From an uncultured Rhizobiaceae group bacterium (lineage in GTDB: Bacteria; Pseudomonadota; Alphaproteobacteria; Rhizobiales; Rhizobiaceae): 64,000 bases of DNA. How positions within the stretch are numbered: the stretch's first letter is position 1; the number at the start of each line of letters is the position of its first letter. The stretch covers positions 1 through 64,000 of the forward strand of contig CALGMR010000005.1 in NCBI GenBank assembly GCA_937958815.1, read 5' to 3'. A program made the position numbers and the translations under genes. The notes below the pieces were generated by a model. That model had not been told where the DNA came from. It did no database searches and worked only from the letters and a program-made list of their open reading frames with translations. Of the stretch, positions 26,422 through 35,745 are shown one piece after another.

Positions 26422-28041
26422 TCAACTCAAGTTAAGTTCCTTAAAGAAGTCATTGCCTTTGTCGTCGATTACGATGAAGGCCGGAAAGTCTTCCACTTCA
26501 ATTTTCCACACAGCTTCCATCCCAAGTTCTGGATACTCCAGCACCTCAACTTTTTTGATGCAATCTTGGGCCAACCGAGCTGCTGGACCACCAATGGACC
26601 CCAGATAAAATCCACCATGCTGCTTGCAAGCGTCGCGCACCTGTCGTGACCTGTTGCCTTTGGCCAGCATCACCTTTGAACCGCCGAAGGATTGAAACTG
26701 ATCCACGTAGGAATCCATTCGCCCAGCAGTTGTGGGGCCGAATGAACCTGAAGGCATCCCATCGGGTGTTTTTGCAGGGCCAGCGTAATAAACGGGATGA
26801 TCTTTCATGTATTGTGGCATATCTTCACCAGCTTCGAGGCGGGCGCGGATTTTGGAATGTGCTAAGTCGCGGGCCACAATGATCGTCCCGGTTAGTGACA
26901 GGCGGGTTTTTACGGGATGCTTGGAAAGAGTGGCCAAAACCTCGTCCATGGGTTTGGACAGATCAATCTCAACCACGCCACCTTCGAATTCGCTTTCGTC
27001 CACATCGGGCATGTATTTGGCCGGCTCTGTTTCCAACTGTTCAAGGAAAATGCCGTCGGCAGTGATTTTGCCCATGGCTTGGCGGTCAGCAGAACACGAA
27101 ACCCCCAGACCAATTGGAAGAGATGCGCCATGGCGTGGCAACCGAACAACACGCACATCATGGCAGAAATACTTGCCGCCAAATTGTGCGCCGACACCCA
27201 TGTTCTGTGTCAGTTTGTGAATTTCCTCTTCCATCTCCAAATCTCGAAACGCGTGACCTGCTTCAGAACCAGATGTGGGCAAATTGTCGAGATATTTGGT
27301 CGATGCCATTTTTACAGCTTTGAGAGTCTGTTCTGCAGATGTGCCGCCAATGACAATTGCGAGGTGATAAGGAGGGCAGGCGGCCGTTCCCAATGTCAAA
27401 ATCTTTTCCTTCAGGAAATCAATCATCCGATCGTGCGTCAGAAGCGATGGTGTGCCTTGATAGAAAAACGTTTTGTTCGCCGATCCACCACCCTTAGCGA
27501 TGAATTGAAATTTATAGGCATCTTCGCCTTCTGAATAAATGTCGATTTGGGCAGGCAAATTGTTCTTCGTGTTCTTTTCTTCGAACATAGAGACAGGCGC
27601 GAGTTGGGAATATCTCAAATTCTTTTTGAAATAGGCATCCATAATGCCTTGGCTGATAGCATTTTCATCCAGCGAGTCTGTGAGGACTTGGCGGCCGCGC
27701 TTTCCCATAACAATTGCTGTTCCTGTGTCTTGGCACATGGGGAGAACACCGCCTGCAGCGATATTGGCATTCTTCAACAGATCAAATGCGACAAAGCGAT
27801 CATTTTGAGTTGCTTCAGGGTCTTCCAAGATGGACGAAAGTTGTTTCAAGTGAGCTGGGCGCAACAAATGGTTGATATCCATGAATGCTTGTTCTGCCAG
27901 CAAGCGGATGCCTTCCTCTTCAACCTTTAAGAAGCTTTTCCCGTCAATCTCGACCGTCTTTACATAGTCACTCGTCAGTTTGCGATACGGAGTGGTATCT
28001 TGGCTCAAGGGGAAAAGGTCGACATGAGGCTGATTGGACAT
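26422..28041 (-). CDS. fumA: Class I fumarate hydratase (4Fe-4S)
   Basis: The 539-residue enzyme interconverts fumarate and malate in the citric acid cycle. Cluster-binding and class I motifs are visible: [34 protein letters not shown], and the C-terminal beta domain with [16 protein letters not shown] and [12 protein letters not shown]. The start is the ATG at 28041 ([11 protein letters not shown]) with an AAGG behind it; the frame extends 20 codons further without support. It stands as a single-gene unit. Confidence 0.93.
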   Translation of the reverse strand: MSNQPHVDLFPLSQDTTPYRKLTSDYVKTVEIDGKSFLKVEEEGIRLLAEQAFMDINHLLRPAHLKQLSSILEDPEATQNDRFVAFDLLKNANIAAGGVLPMCQDTGTAIVMGKRGRQVLTDSLDENAISQGIMDAYFKKNLRYSQLAPVSMFEEKNTKNNLPAQIDIYSEGEDAYKFQFIAKGGGSANKTFFYQGTPSLLTHDRMIDFLKEKILTLGTAACPPYHLAIVIGGTSAEQTLKAVKMASTKYLDNLPTSGSEAGHAFRDLEMEEEIHKLTQNMGVGAQFGGKYFCHDVRVVRLPRHGASLPIGLGVSCSADRQAMGKITADGIFLEQLETEPAKYMPDVDESEFEGGVVEIDLSKPMDEVLATLSKHPVKTRLSLTGTIIVARDLAHSKIRARLEAGEDMPQYMKDHPVYYAGPAKTPDGMPSGSFGPTTAGRMDSYVDQFQSFGGSKVMLAKGNRSRQVRDACKQHGGFYLGSIGGPAARLAQDCIKKVEVLEYPELGMEAVWKIEVEDFPAFIVIDDKGNDFFKELNLS

Positions 28042-28219
28042 TTTTTTGCCTTGCAGAATGAAGCTTTCTTTGGGTTTAACTAGCGCTTGAAATGACTTCA
28101 AGCTATGAATTGTTCACGAAAATGATTTGCTGACGACTTTTTGAGGCCAAAAAATCCACAATTTGTTGACAGTTGGCCATCTAACCATTACCTGCCGTAA
28201 CGTTAGTTTGGGGGTTGCC

Positions 28220-28651
28220 ATGAAGTCTGAAATTGAAATTTTAAAGTCGAAAATTACAGGTATCCGCGAAGATGATACCGGTTTTCCAGTGCGCGCATCT
28301 GTTGCCAGCTTTCTTTTTATGGTTATGCCGATCGATGGACAAAGCCATCCTGCTGAACTTGACCGTCTCTCGCGCATTTTGTCCGATGATTTCGATTTGA
28401 ATGAAAATGAAACCGCTGATTTAATTGCCCATGCGAAACAGCAGGCCAATTCCAATGCTGATATGGAAACGATGGCTCAGGTTCTGAAAGCCGGTTTATC
28501 AAAAGAAGATGTTCTACTCTTGGTTTCGCATATGTGGGAAATGGTGTTTGCAGATGGCCGCATGCACGAAACTGAGGTTGTCTTGGTGGAAAGGGTGGCG
28601 CGTCTGCTGGATGTTCCAGAAGATGAGGTTGCAAAGGCGATGACCTACTAG
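28220..28651 (+). CDS. TerB-family protein
   Basis: The 143-residue all-helical protein has two TerB-type acidic helix motifs: MVMPIDGQSHPAELDRLSRI and MVFADGRMHETEVVLVERVA. TerB-like domains are linked to tellurite resistance or metal-sensing complexes, but most single-domain members have no known role. The start is the ATG at 28220 with GGGGGTT just upstream. It is convergent with gph. Confidence 0.8.
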   Translation: MKSEIEILKSKITGIREDDTGFPVRASVASFLFMVMPIDGQSHPAELDRLSRILSDDFDLNENETADLIAHAKQQANSNADMETMAQVLKAGLSKEDVLLLVSHMWEMVFADGRMHETEVVLVERVARLLDVPEDEVAKAMTY

Positions 28652-28662
28652 AGCCGCAAAAT

Positions 28663-29355
28663 TCACTGACTTTTTGTTTGCTCGTTGATTGCTGCCAACT
28701 TTAGAGCTTCCTCCACCAAGCTATCAAAATGCGATATAAATTTAGTCGGACTTAATTGTTCAACGGGCACGTCTGAATAGCCGAAATCTACCGCAATTAC
28801 AGGTATTTTGGCTGCGTGCGCTGCATCAATATCGTTTAAACTGTCTCCCACCATTACAGCGTTGTCCGGCTCACCTCCGGCCAATTTTATGGTTTCAATA
28901 ATGTGAGATGGATCGGGCTTCTTTTTTGCAAAAGTGTCTCCACCCGTGATCGCTGCAAATCGCTCGATTCCACCAATTTTTGTCAGCAACTTGCGCGCCA
29001 AATGTTCGTATTTGTTTGTGCAGACGGCCAATATCCAATCATGTTCCGCCAGCACGTCCAATGCATTTAAAACACCATCATAATAAACAGTTTCATCCGC
29101 AATATGCGCTTCGTAGGTTTCAAGAAATATAGGCAAGAGTTCCTTATGCCGCTCGGGATCCAGTGGCGTGTTGTGGAATTCAAATGCACGTTTGATCATC
29201 ATCAATGCACCTTGTCCCACCACATGACCAACGTCTGCGCGAGAAATCGGGGGCAAACCATCATGTTCTGTTGTGCGATTGAGGGCAGGGATCAAATCGC
29301 GATTGCTGTCCACTAGGGTACCATCGAGGTCGAAAACAATTGTAGGTCGTGACAT
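28663..29355 (-). CDS. gph: Phosphoglycolate phosphatase-like HAD hydrolase
   Basis: The 230-residue protein has HAD motif I at its start (IVFDLDGTLVDSNRDL), motif II VCTNK, motif III KKKPDP and motif IV MVGDSLNDIDAA. The HAD domain and helical cap match Gph, which clears 2-phosphoglycolate from DNA repair. The start is the ATG at 29355; an upstream extension to 29424 would add residues before motif I without support. It is divergent from rpiA, as in other Rhizobiales. Confidence 0.88.
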   Translation of the reverse strand: MSRPTIVFDLDGTLVDSNRDLIPALNRTTEHDGLPPISRADVGHVVGQGALMMIKRAFEFHNTPLDPERHKELLPIFLETYEAHIADETVYYDGVLNALDVLAEHDWILAVCTNKYEHLARKLLTKIGGIERFAAITGGDTFAKKKPDPSHIIETIKLAGGEPDNAVMVGDSLNDIDAAHAAKIPVIAVDFGYSDVPVEQLSPTKFISHFDSLVEEALKLAAINEQTKSQ

Positions 29356-29455
29356 TTCAGCGAATCCCGCTGTTGAGGAATGTTTCTCGTTATAGCGATC
29401 CTCGTTTGTGCATGGTATCGCCAACGAGAACTTTAGACGATTTATGGTGGGTGTG

Positions 29456-30151
29456 ATGTCGGATGATCTGAAAGCTCAGGTGGGCGAGGCGGCATTGGAA
29501 TATGTGCGTGATGGGATGAAATTGGGAATTGGCACCGGATCGACTGCTGAAGCGTTTATCCGCGCTTTGGGAAAAGCCGTCGCAAATGGTTTGAGCGTTG
29601 TTGGAGTGCCGACCTCCATTCGAACTGCGGAACTGTGCAAATCTCTCAACATTGCGCTGACAACTTTGGAAGAAACCCCGCATCTTGATCTTGCAATTGA
29701 TGGTGCAGACGAAATTGATCCGCAGCTGAACCTCATAAAAGGCGGTGGAGGCGCGCTTTTGCGTGAGAAGATTGTTGCGGCTGCGGCGGACGACATGTTG
29801 GTCATCGCCGACGACAGCAAATTGGTCGATACTTTGGGTGCGTTTGATTTGCCAATTGAGGTCAACGAATTTGGTTTGGCATCAACGATGTCTAAAATTG
29901 AACAATCTGCTGCAAGTTGCAATGTTTCGGGTGCTTTGAAAGTGCGAGAGGGAAGTGACGGACAACCGTTTGTCACCGATGGTGGGCATTTGATTGTTGA
30001 TGCATCTTTTGGCCGCATTGCTGATCCAGAGGGTTTGGCATCTGCACTTGTCACTGTTCCAGGTGTTGTTGAGCATGGACTGTTTACAGGCTTGGCTTCC
30101 AGCGCCATTGTTGCAGCAAGCGATGGTATCCGTATTGTCACGGCAAAATGA
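29456..30151 (+). CDS. rpiA: Ribose-5-phosphate isomerase A
   Basis: RpiA interconverts ribose 5-phosphate and ribulose 5-phosphate in the pentose phosphate pathway. The 231-residue protein shows [34 protein letters not shown] and the catalytic-region ALLREKIVA. The ATG at 29456 has GGTGGG a few bases upstream and gives the family length. It is followed by the DUF2059 gene and gor on the same strand. Confidence 0.94.
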   Translation: MSDDLKAQVGEAALEYVRDGMKLGIGTGSTAEAFIRALGKAVANGLSVVGVPTSIRTAELCKSLNIALTTLEETPHLDLAIDGADEIDPQLNLIKGGGGALLREKIVAAAADDMLVIADDSKLVDTLGAFDLPIEVNEFGLASTMSKIEQSAASCNVSGALKVREGSDGQPFVTDGGHLIVDASFGRIADPEGLASALVTVPGVVEHGLFTGLASSAIVAASDGIRIVTAK

Positions 30152-30209
30152 TTCTCATTTGCAAATCTGCAAATGCTAAAACTTGACTGAAACTGGAGTT
30201 TCAAAACAA

Positions 30210-30713
30210 ATGATTGCAACGACTAAATCCGCCTTTTTCGCACTTTTGATCGCTGGTTCTGCAATGATGGGGCCGGTTGCATATGCTCAAGACGCGTCAC
30301 CCGCACACATCTCCGCTGCTCGCAAAGCGCTGACAGCGACGAAAGCGACTGACAGTTTTGATTCAATTTTGTTGAACACGTCCACAAACTTGAAAAACAA
30401 CCTGACTTCGAACAACCCAAATTTGGCGGATCAAATTTCGATCATTGTTGACGAAGAAGCCATCGCATTGGCTGCTCGTCGTGGAGATCTGGAGCAGGAA
30501 GCTGCACGATTGTTCGCAAATGCCTTTACCGAGGAAGAGTTGACCACAATCAGCACGTTCTTTTCTTCGACAGCTGGTCAGAAATATTTGGACAACACAC
30601 CCATATTGGCACGTGAATTGGGAAAAGCCGCTCGTGTTTGGGCGACAGGTATTGCCCGTGATTTGAACGCGAAAGTTACGCCGCGAGTTGCAGAAGCTGC
30701 AAAAACAGAGTGA
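30210..30713 (+). CDS. DUF2059 periplasmic protein
   Basis: The 167-residue precursor has a signal peptide (MIATTKSAFFALLIAG, cleaved near AYAQDA). A helical DUF2059 domain follows, with FTEEELTTISTFFSSTAGQKY. The start at ATG 30210 places the signal peptide at the N-terminus, with GGAG upstream. DUF2059 proteins of this kind lie between rpiA and gor in many Rhizobiales; the function is unknown. Confidence 0.85.
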   Translation: MIATTKSAFFALLIAGSAMMGPVAYAQDASPAHISAARKALTATKATDSFDSILLNTSTNLKNNLTSNNPNLADQISIIVDEEAIALAARRGDLEQEAARLFANAFTEEELTTISTFFSSTAGQKYLDNTPILARELGKAARVWATGIARDLNAKVTPRVAEAAKTE

Positions 30714-30791
30714 ACTCTCGCACAATTGAGTGTCGTTTGATCGACATTGCCAATTGAATGATACCGAAACCTAGTTGGGCATGATTGCGAT

Positions 30792-32183
30792 ATGAAATAC
30801 GACTTTGACCTGTTTGTGATTGGTGGCGGTTCTGGTGGCGTTCGTGCAGGGCGTAGAGCGGCCGTTTTGGGCAAAAAAGTGGGTATTGCAGAGGAAAGCC
30901 GATATGGCGGAACCTGCGTTGTTCGTGGCTGCGTGCCTAAGAAACTCTATGTTTATGCATCCACATTTCATGAGTGCTTTGAAGACGCTGCTGGATATGG
31001 TTGGACGGTCGGAGAAACCTCGTTTGACTGGAAGACCTTGGTTTCACGTAAAGAGGCCGAGATCACCCGCCTTGAAGGACTTTATCGCAGTGGTTTGAAC
31101 AGCAATGGGGTTGAAGCTTTCGATTCCCGCGCTGTGTTGCGCGGACCTCACGAAGTTTACTTGGAAGCAGAGGACCGTGTGGTCACTGCAGAACGAATTG
31201 TGGTTGCGGTTGGTGGAACGCCTAGAAAAGGTGATGCTCTCATAGAAGGCCATGAGCATGGTATCGTTTCAGACGATGCTTTTGATCTTCCAGAATTGCC
31301 CAAGAGCATCATAATTCAAGGTGCAGGCTACATTGCTGTTGAATTTGCGGGCATATTCGCAGGGCTCGGCGTTGACACGACCATTGTCTACCGCGGCCCT
31401 GAAATTCTCAACGGTTTCGACAATGAAGTGCGGGCCTTGCTGCATGAAGAATATGAAAAGCGTGGCATCAAAATCATCACCGAGAAGTTGATTGAGAAGA
31501 TTGAACTCGGCAAGGGTGGCACGCGCGTAACTCATTTGACTGGTGGCGATGTGCTGGAAGTTGATCAGGTCATGTTTGCCTTGGGTCGTGTGCCTATGAC
31601 AGACAATCTGGGTTTGGACCTTGCTGGTGTTGAAACTGATGATCGCGGCTACATCAAGGTCAATGAATATTCACGCACCTCTTGTGAAAACATCTGGGCA
31701 TTGGGTGATGTGACGGATCGTGTTCAATTGACACCCGTCGCCATCCACGAAGCCATGTGTTTCGTTTCGACGGAGTATAAAGGCATACCCGAAAAACCGG
31801 ATCATGATCTGATCGCCACTGCAGTATTCTCGCACCCTGAAATTGGCACCGTTGGTCTCACGGAAGAGCAGGCGGCGGAGAAATACAAAAAAGTTGACGT
31901 CTTTCGCGCAAATTTCAAGCCGATGAAACACACGCTAACGGGCAGAGACACCCGCATGTTGATGAAGATATTGGTGGAGGGTGACACGGATAAAGTGGTC
32001 GGTGTGCACGTCGTTGGGCCAGATGCAGGCGAAATGGCGCAAGTTCTTGCAATTCCACTGAAAATGGGGTGCTCGAAAGCTGATTTTGACCGCACTATGG
32101 CATTGCACCCGTCAGCGGCTGAAGAGTTGGTGACAATGTATGAGCCGACTTATACGTTGGTTGACGGTGTGAAACAGGACTAA
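30792..32183 (+). CDS. gor: Glutathione-disulfide reductase
   Basis: The 463-residue flavoprotein keeps glutathione reduced with NADPH. It has the FAD fold FVIGGGSGGVRAGRRAA, the redox pair Cys42-Cys47 in GGTCVVRGCVPKK, an NADPH fold with GAGYIAVEFAGIFAGLG, and the C-terminal dimer motif MALHPSAAEELVTMYEP with the active-site His. Its stop overlaps the convergent alpha/beta-hydrolase gene by 4 bp. Confidence 0.94.
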   Translation: MKYDFDLFVIGGGSGGVRAGRRAAVLGKKVGIAEESRYGGTCVVRGCVPKKLYVYASTFHECFEDAAGYGWTVGETSFDWKTLVSRKEAEITRLEGLYRSGLNSNGVEAFDSRAVLRGPHEVYLEAEDRVVTAERIVVAVGGTPRKGDALIEGHEHGIVSDDAFDLPELPKSIIIQGAGYIAVEFAGIFAGLGVDTTIVYRGPEILNGFDNEVRALLHEEYEKRGIKIITEKLIEKIELGKGGTRVTHLTGGDVLEVDQVMFALGRVPMTDNLGLDLAGVETDDRGYIKVNEYSRTSCENIWALGDVTDRVQLTPVAIHEAMCFVSTEYKGIPEKPDHDLIATAVFSHPEIGTVGLTEEQAAEKYKKVDVFRANFKPMKHTLTGRDTRMLMKILVEGDTDKVVGVHVVGPDAGEMAQVLAIPLKMGCSKADFDRTMALHPSAAEELVTMYEPTYTLVDGVKQD

Positions 32184-33046
32184 AGTCCTGCTGGCCATTT
32201 GCCGCTCAGTAGAAAATCGGACACGATTGGCCAGTGGTCAGTTTTGTGTTTTCTGCTGAAAAATCCCAGATGACCAATTTCTCCAGAAGATGTGGGTGAA
32301 ATCCAATGTTGGCGCAGGTCTGCACTGGAATAGTGGCTCATGAACTTTCCAATCGAATTCTCATTGCTCCAGGGGTCATCTTCCAAACCAACTGACAGCA
32401 ATGGTAATTCAACATCTTTGTACCGCTTTGTTTCCGGCAGACCTGGATCGCTGAAGAAGTAATCAGGCCTTTTAATCCAGTTCGCCCAATCCACCATAAT
32501 CGTGCCAGGAAAAGCCTCTCCAACACTAAGCGCCTTGGGGATGTAACCAAGTAATTTTGCAAGGGCACGTCCTATAATTTGTGTTTTGAACCAGAGCACA
32601 TAAGGGGATTCCAGATCACGCCAGTATCCTGAAATTGTTGCAACTGTTGCATAACGCGAAAACTGATCATCAATCCCGCTCAAACCAAGAGCTTGTCCGC
32701 CATAGGAATGGCCAAGTCCGACCAGTTCATGGTCGGGAAATTGCTTGGTGAGATGGTTCGCAACCGCTGGAAAATCCAACAAGGCCCAGTCTTTCATGCG
32801 CAGTTCTGGCCAGCGTTGTCGATTTCCTGCAGATTGACCCATGCCGCGATAATCATAGGTGATGACTGCGCGGGCACCATTTTCGATCAAGTGTTTTGCG
32901 AAATTTGCATAAAAGTAATGCGGCACACCAGCTGCTGCTGAAATCATCACAGTTGGCCCATTATTTGATAGGCTTTCAAACAGGGTGGCTGCCAGTTTCC
33001 AATCTTTCGGCGCGGAAATAGTTATGTTGTTTTGTTCAATCTCCAT
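32180..33046 (-). CDS. Alpha/beta-hydrolase, serine type
   Basis: The 288-residue protein has the lid and nucleophile region of alpha/beta hydrolases: GMGQSAGNRQRWPELRMKDW, then the elbow VGLGHSYGGQALG, and a late His in GEIGHLGFF. It resembles YheT-like or 'predicted alpha/beta hydrolase' COG4757-type proteins. The substrate is unknown. A palindromic operator candidate lies 41 bp upstream of its start. Confidence 0.82.
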   Translation of the reverse strand: MEIEQNNITISAPKDWKLAATLFESLSNNGPTVMISAAAGVPHYFYANFAKHLIENGARAVITYDYRGMGQSAGNRQRWPELRMKDWALLDFPAVANHLTKQFPDHELVGLGHSYGGQALGLSGIDDQFSRYATVATISGYWRDLESPYVLWFKTQIIGRALAKLLGYIPKALSVGEAFPGTIMVDWANWIKRPDYFFSDPGLPETKRYKDVELPLLSVGLEDDPWSNENSIGKFMSHYSSADLRQHWISPTSSGEIGHLGFFSRKHKTDHWPIVSDFLLSGKWPAGL

Positions 33047-33086
33047 GGTTCAATTTCTTATGACAAACGCCGCAAGTCAATTCCAT

Positions 33087-33100
33087 TTACGTTAACGTAA
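33087..33100. promoter_or_regulatory. 14-bp palindromic operator candidate TTACGTTAACGTAA
   Basis: A perfect 14-bp palindrome lies between the divergent hydrolase gene and the gamma-glutamylcyclotransferase operon. From memory it resembles operators of MerR-type LiuR regulators of branched-chain amino acid and fatty acid breakdown. This is a similarity, not proof. Confidence 0.4.
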
Positions 33101-33194
33101 TATATTGTTGGGTTGACTTTTTTACCTTCAAACCAACCAACGAGTTCCAGTCATAGCCCTTTGAAACAAACCATTAGTCAGGTAAAGCGCTTGG

Positions 33195-33809
33195 ATGAAT
33201 GATGTTTGCGGCACAACTATCAACTATTTTGGCTACGGCTCTTTGGTGAATTTGGAAACGCTTCAAACGCCATATGTGTCCGCTCAACCGGCCACGCTTA
33301 AAGGCTGGAAGCGGGTTTGGTTGTCACGACCAGAGTTGAAAAACAGTTTTGCATCTTTTGCTGGACTTGCGTTTTTATCGGTAACGCCCAGCCGAGAAAC
33401 GCAGATTGAGGGGATGCTGGTGCAAGACTATGCTTCTAGTTTGCCAAGCTTGGATGACCGAGAGGCGCTCTATGACCGTGTAGAATTACCTGACCATGCA
33501 TTGCTTTTGCACAGTGATGGCGCGGTGAACCGTGACCAATCCTATCTATACGTGGCGCAGCCGATAGATACGACCCTGCCAGAGAAGCCAAAGATTTTGC
33601 GATCTTATCTAGATGTGGTGTTTCAAGGCTATTTGCAGAATTTTGGCGAAGCGTCTTTATCTCGGTTTGTGGAAACAACGGACAATTTTGCTTTGGACGT
33701 CTTGGAAGACCGGGAGAATCCTATCTATCCACGAGCAACAAAATGCTCTCGCTCCGAGTTCAAGCTCTTTGATGCCATTGTGCCCACAGGCGGATTGGTG
33801 AGCAGATGA
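33195..33809 (+). CDS. Gamma-glutamylcyclotransferase-like protein
   Basis: The 204-residue protein has the fold signature INYFGYGSLVN near the N-terminus and the acidic active-site-type motif SLDDREALYDRVEL. Such enzymes release 5-oxoproline from gamma-glutamyl compounds or glutathione. Its last codons overlap the start of the FAD oxidoreductase gene by 4 bp, so the two products probably act in one gamma-glutamyl or amine pathway. Confidence 0.82.
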   Translation: MNDVCGTTINYFGYGSLVNLETLQTPYVSAQPATLKGWKRVWLSRPELKNSFASFAGLAFLSVTPSRETQIEGMLVQDYASSLPSLDDREALYDRVELPDHALLLHSDGAVNRDQSYLYVAQPIDTTLPEKPKILRSYLDVVFQGYLQNFGEASLSRFVETTDNFALDVLEDRENPIYPRATKCSRSEFKLFDAIVPTGGLVSR

Positions 33810-35110
33810 AAGCGAATGTGGACGGTCATATCGACAGTTTGTACGCATCCCAGAACACTGGGATTTCTGCCTATTCCACTTTGACATCTAATCTCAACGC
33901 TCAAGTTTGTGTAGTGGGCGGCGGCCTGGCTGGTCTTTCTTGCGCAAGGGAGCTCGCCGCGAACGGTTTTGATGTGGTGTTACTAGAAGCCAAGCGCATA
34001 GGGTGGGGCGCTTCTGGACGCAATGGCGGCTTTGTATCCGATGGTTTTGCACAAGGCATGGGGGATGTTTTGGCGCGGGTTGGGCTTGAAACGGCTCAAG
34101 GCTTGTTTGCAGCCAGTTTAGAAGGAGTGGACATCGTTCGAGATAACATTCAGTCAACGGGTCGAGGCGATGTCACCCAAGGCCATGGTGGACTGAAACT
34201 CGTCCGCACACCCGACGATACTGCGCTTCTCAAACAGCTCGAAGATTATAAGTCGTTGTTTAATGCAGAACGGGTTTTCGTTCCGAGAAACGAATTGAAA
34301 AAATACATTAATTCAAATTCCTATCATTCTGCTTTATATAATAAAAATGCCTTTCATATTGATCCACTTCGTTATTCTGAAATCTTAGCGCAACAGGCTG
34401 TGGAATGTGGTGCAGTGTTGTTCGAACAGTCTGAGGTTCAAACAATACGATCCTCAAACGGACGTTGGGACGTGAATTGCAGCGGCGGACGTGTTGAGGC
34501 GGATTATGTGATCATAGCCACAAGCGGTTATGGGGCAGTATTCGAGCCGATTGCGCGTGCAATTGTGCCGGTTGCGACCTATGTGGTTGCGTCAAAACCG
34601 CTTGGTGCAGCGCTGGACGGCGTGATTGATTTTCAAGGCACAATGGCTGACACACGCAGAGCTGGAGATTACTTCAGGACTGTGGGGAAAGGGGATGCAC
34701 GTCGCCTTATTTGGGGTGGGCGCATAACGACGCGGCGTTCGCAACCAAAGCAGTTAGCAAAGATGCTGGCGAAAGATATTGCAGGCGTTTTTCCCCAATT
34801 GTCGAATATTGAGGTGGAACATGCGTGGTCTGGCCTGATGGGATATACCCGTCACAAAATGCCGTTGGTTGGCCAGTTTTGGCCGAAGGAACACCCGAAC
34901 CTGTGGGCATGTACGGGGTTTGGCGGCCACGGTCTCAACACCACCGCTGTGGGCGGAAGGATCATCGCTGAGGCAATTGCCCGCACCTCAGACCGCGTTG
35001 AATTGTTTCGCGACTATCGGCCAGTATGGACAGGCGGTCCAATAGGCCGGATTGCTGCGCAATTGAGCTATTGGAATATGCAAAGACTGGACAAAAAATC
35101 AGAGCGTTGA
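33806..35110 (+). CDS. FAD-dependent amine/amino-acid oxidoreductase (PuuB-like)
   Basis: The 434-residue protein has the DAO-type FAD fold VCVVGGGLAGLSCARELA and the conserved RIGWGASGRNGGFVSDG of gamma-glutamylputrescine oxidases. The C-terminal FAD contact FGGHGLNTTAVGG is also present. Substrates in this family are gamma-glutamylated amines or secondary amino acids. Coupling to a gamma-glutamylcyclotransferase favours a gamma-glutamyl-amine route, but no puuA-like ligase is in view. Confidence 0.86.
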   Translation: MKANVDGHIDSLYASQNTGISAYSTLTSNLNAQVCVVGGGLAGLSCARELAANGFDVVLLEAKRIGWGASGRNGGFVSDGFAQGMGDVLARVGLETAQGLFAASLEGVDIVRDNIQSTGRGDVTQGHGGLKLVRTPDDTALLKQLEDYKSLFNAERVFVPRNELKKYINSNSYHSALYNKNAFHIDPLRYSEILAQQAVECGAVLFEQSEVQTIRSSNGRWDVNCSGGRVEADYVIIATSGYGAVFEPIARAIVPVATYVVASKPLGAALDGVIDFQGTMADTRRAGDYFRTVGKGDARRLIWGGRITTRRSQPKQLAKMLAKDIAGVFPQLSNIEVEHAWSGLMGYTRHKMPLVGQFWPKEHPNLWACTGFGGHGLNTTAVGGRIIAEAIARTSDRVELFRDYRPVWTGGPIGRIAAQLSYWNMQRLDKKSER

Positions 35111-35247
35111 CCGCCTGATGTGAAGACGAATTTACTTAGCTTGTTCAAAAGGCCTTGTGGCCCATGGGTTGCACAGTTATACAGCGGCCAGAAAAGTAGG
35201 GTGGGACGGATCAAGTTCTCATTTGCTTAAGGGAAAGGGAGTTCCTG

Positions 35248-35661
35248 ATGGCGACCAAGGCAAAAGAATATAAACCGACGGAAAAAGAAAAATTCATGAA
35301 CAAGCGCCAGCTGGCGTATTTTAAAGATAAGCTGCTGGCTTGGAAGGCGGACATTCAAAGAGAATCCGCCGAAACGCTGGAATCATTGCAAGAATACAAT
35401 CTCAATGCACCAGATGTGGCAGACAGAGCGTCGTCTGAGACAGACCGCTCAATTGAGTTGCGAGCCAGAGACAGACAGCGCAAATTGGTGTCAAAAATTG
35501 ATCAAGCATTGGCGCGTATTGATGACGGTTCTTACGGCTATTGCGAAGATACAGGCGAACCTATTGGTCTAAAGCGCCTTGAAGCCAGACCCATCGCGAC
35601 AATGTCTCTGGAAGCACAAGAGCGCCATGAGCGCCGCGAGAAAGTCCATCGCGACGACTGA
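35248..35661 (+). CDS. dksA: RNA polymerase-binding protein DksA
   Basis: The 137-residue protein has the N-terminal coiled coil with the tip DVADRASSETD (the DxxDxA acidic tip) and a zinc-finger-like C-terminal domain. In GYCEDTGEPIGLKRLEARP only one of the four E. coli zinc cysteines remains, as is usual in alphaproteobacterial DksA. It tunes transcription together with ppGpp. A strong terminator follows 22 bp after the stop. Confidence 0.93.
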   Translation: MATKAKEYKPTEKEKFMNKRQLAYFKDKLLAWKADIQRESAETLESLQEYNLNAPDVADRASSETDRSIELRARDRQRKLVSKIDQALARIDDGSYGYCEDTGEPIGLKRLEARPIATMSLEAQERHERREKVHRDD

Positions 35662-35682
35662 GTTGCAGGTGGATTGAGCAAT

Positions 35683-35716
35683 AAAAAAAGCCCGCAAAGA
35701 CTGCGGGCTTTTTTTG
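35683..35716. terminator. Bidirectional intrinsic terminator between dksA and the FliO-like gene
   Basis: A perfect GCCCGCA/TGCGGGC stem at 35690-35708 is flanked by an A tract on the left and a T tract on the right. It can serve dksA rightwards and the convergent FliO-like gene leftwards. Confidence 0.93.
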
Positions 35717-35745
35717 TTTCAACGATGCTTCTTTAGAACAGCGCT

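Noticed and set aside
26917-27534. 205-codon frame opposite fumarase
   Set aside because: Shadow; fumarase motifs are complete on the other strand.
30156-30175. Perfect hairpin CATTTGCA/TGCAAATG after rpiA
   Set aside because: No T tract follows and the next gene is close; probably chance, so not called a terminator.
29476-30219. 247-codon frame opposite rpiA
   Set aside because: Shadow of a well-conserved gene.
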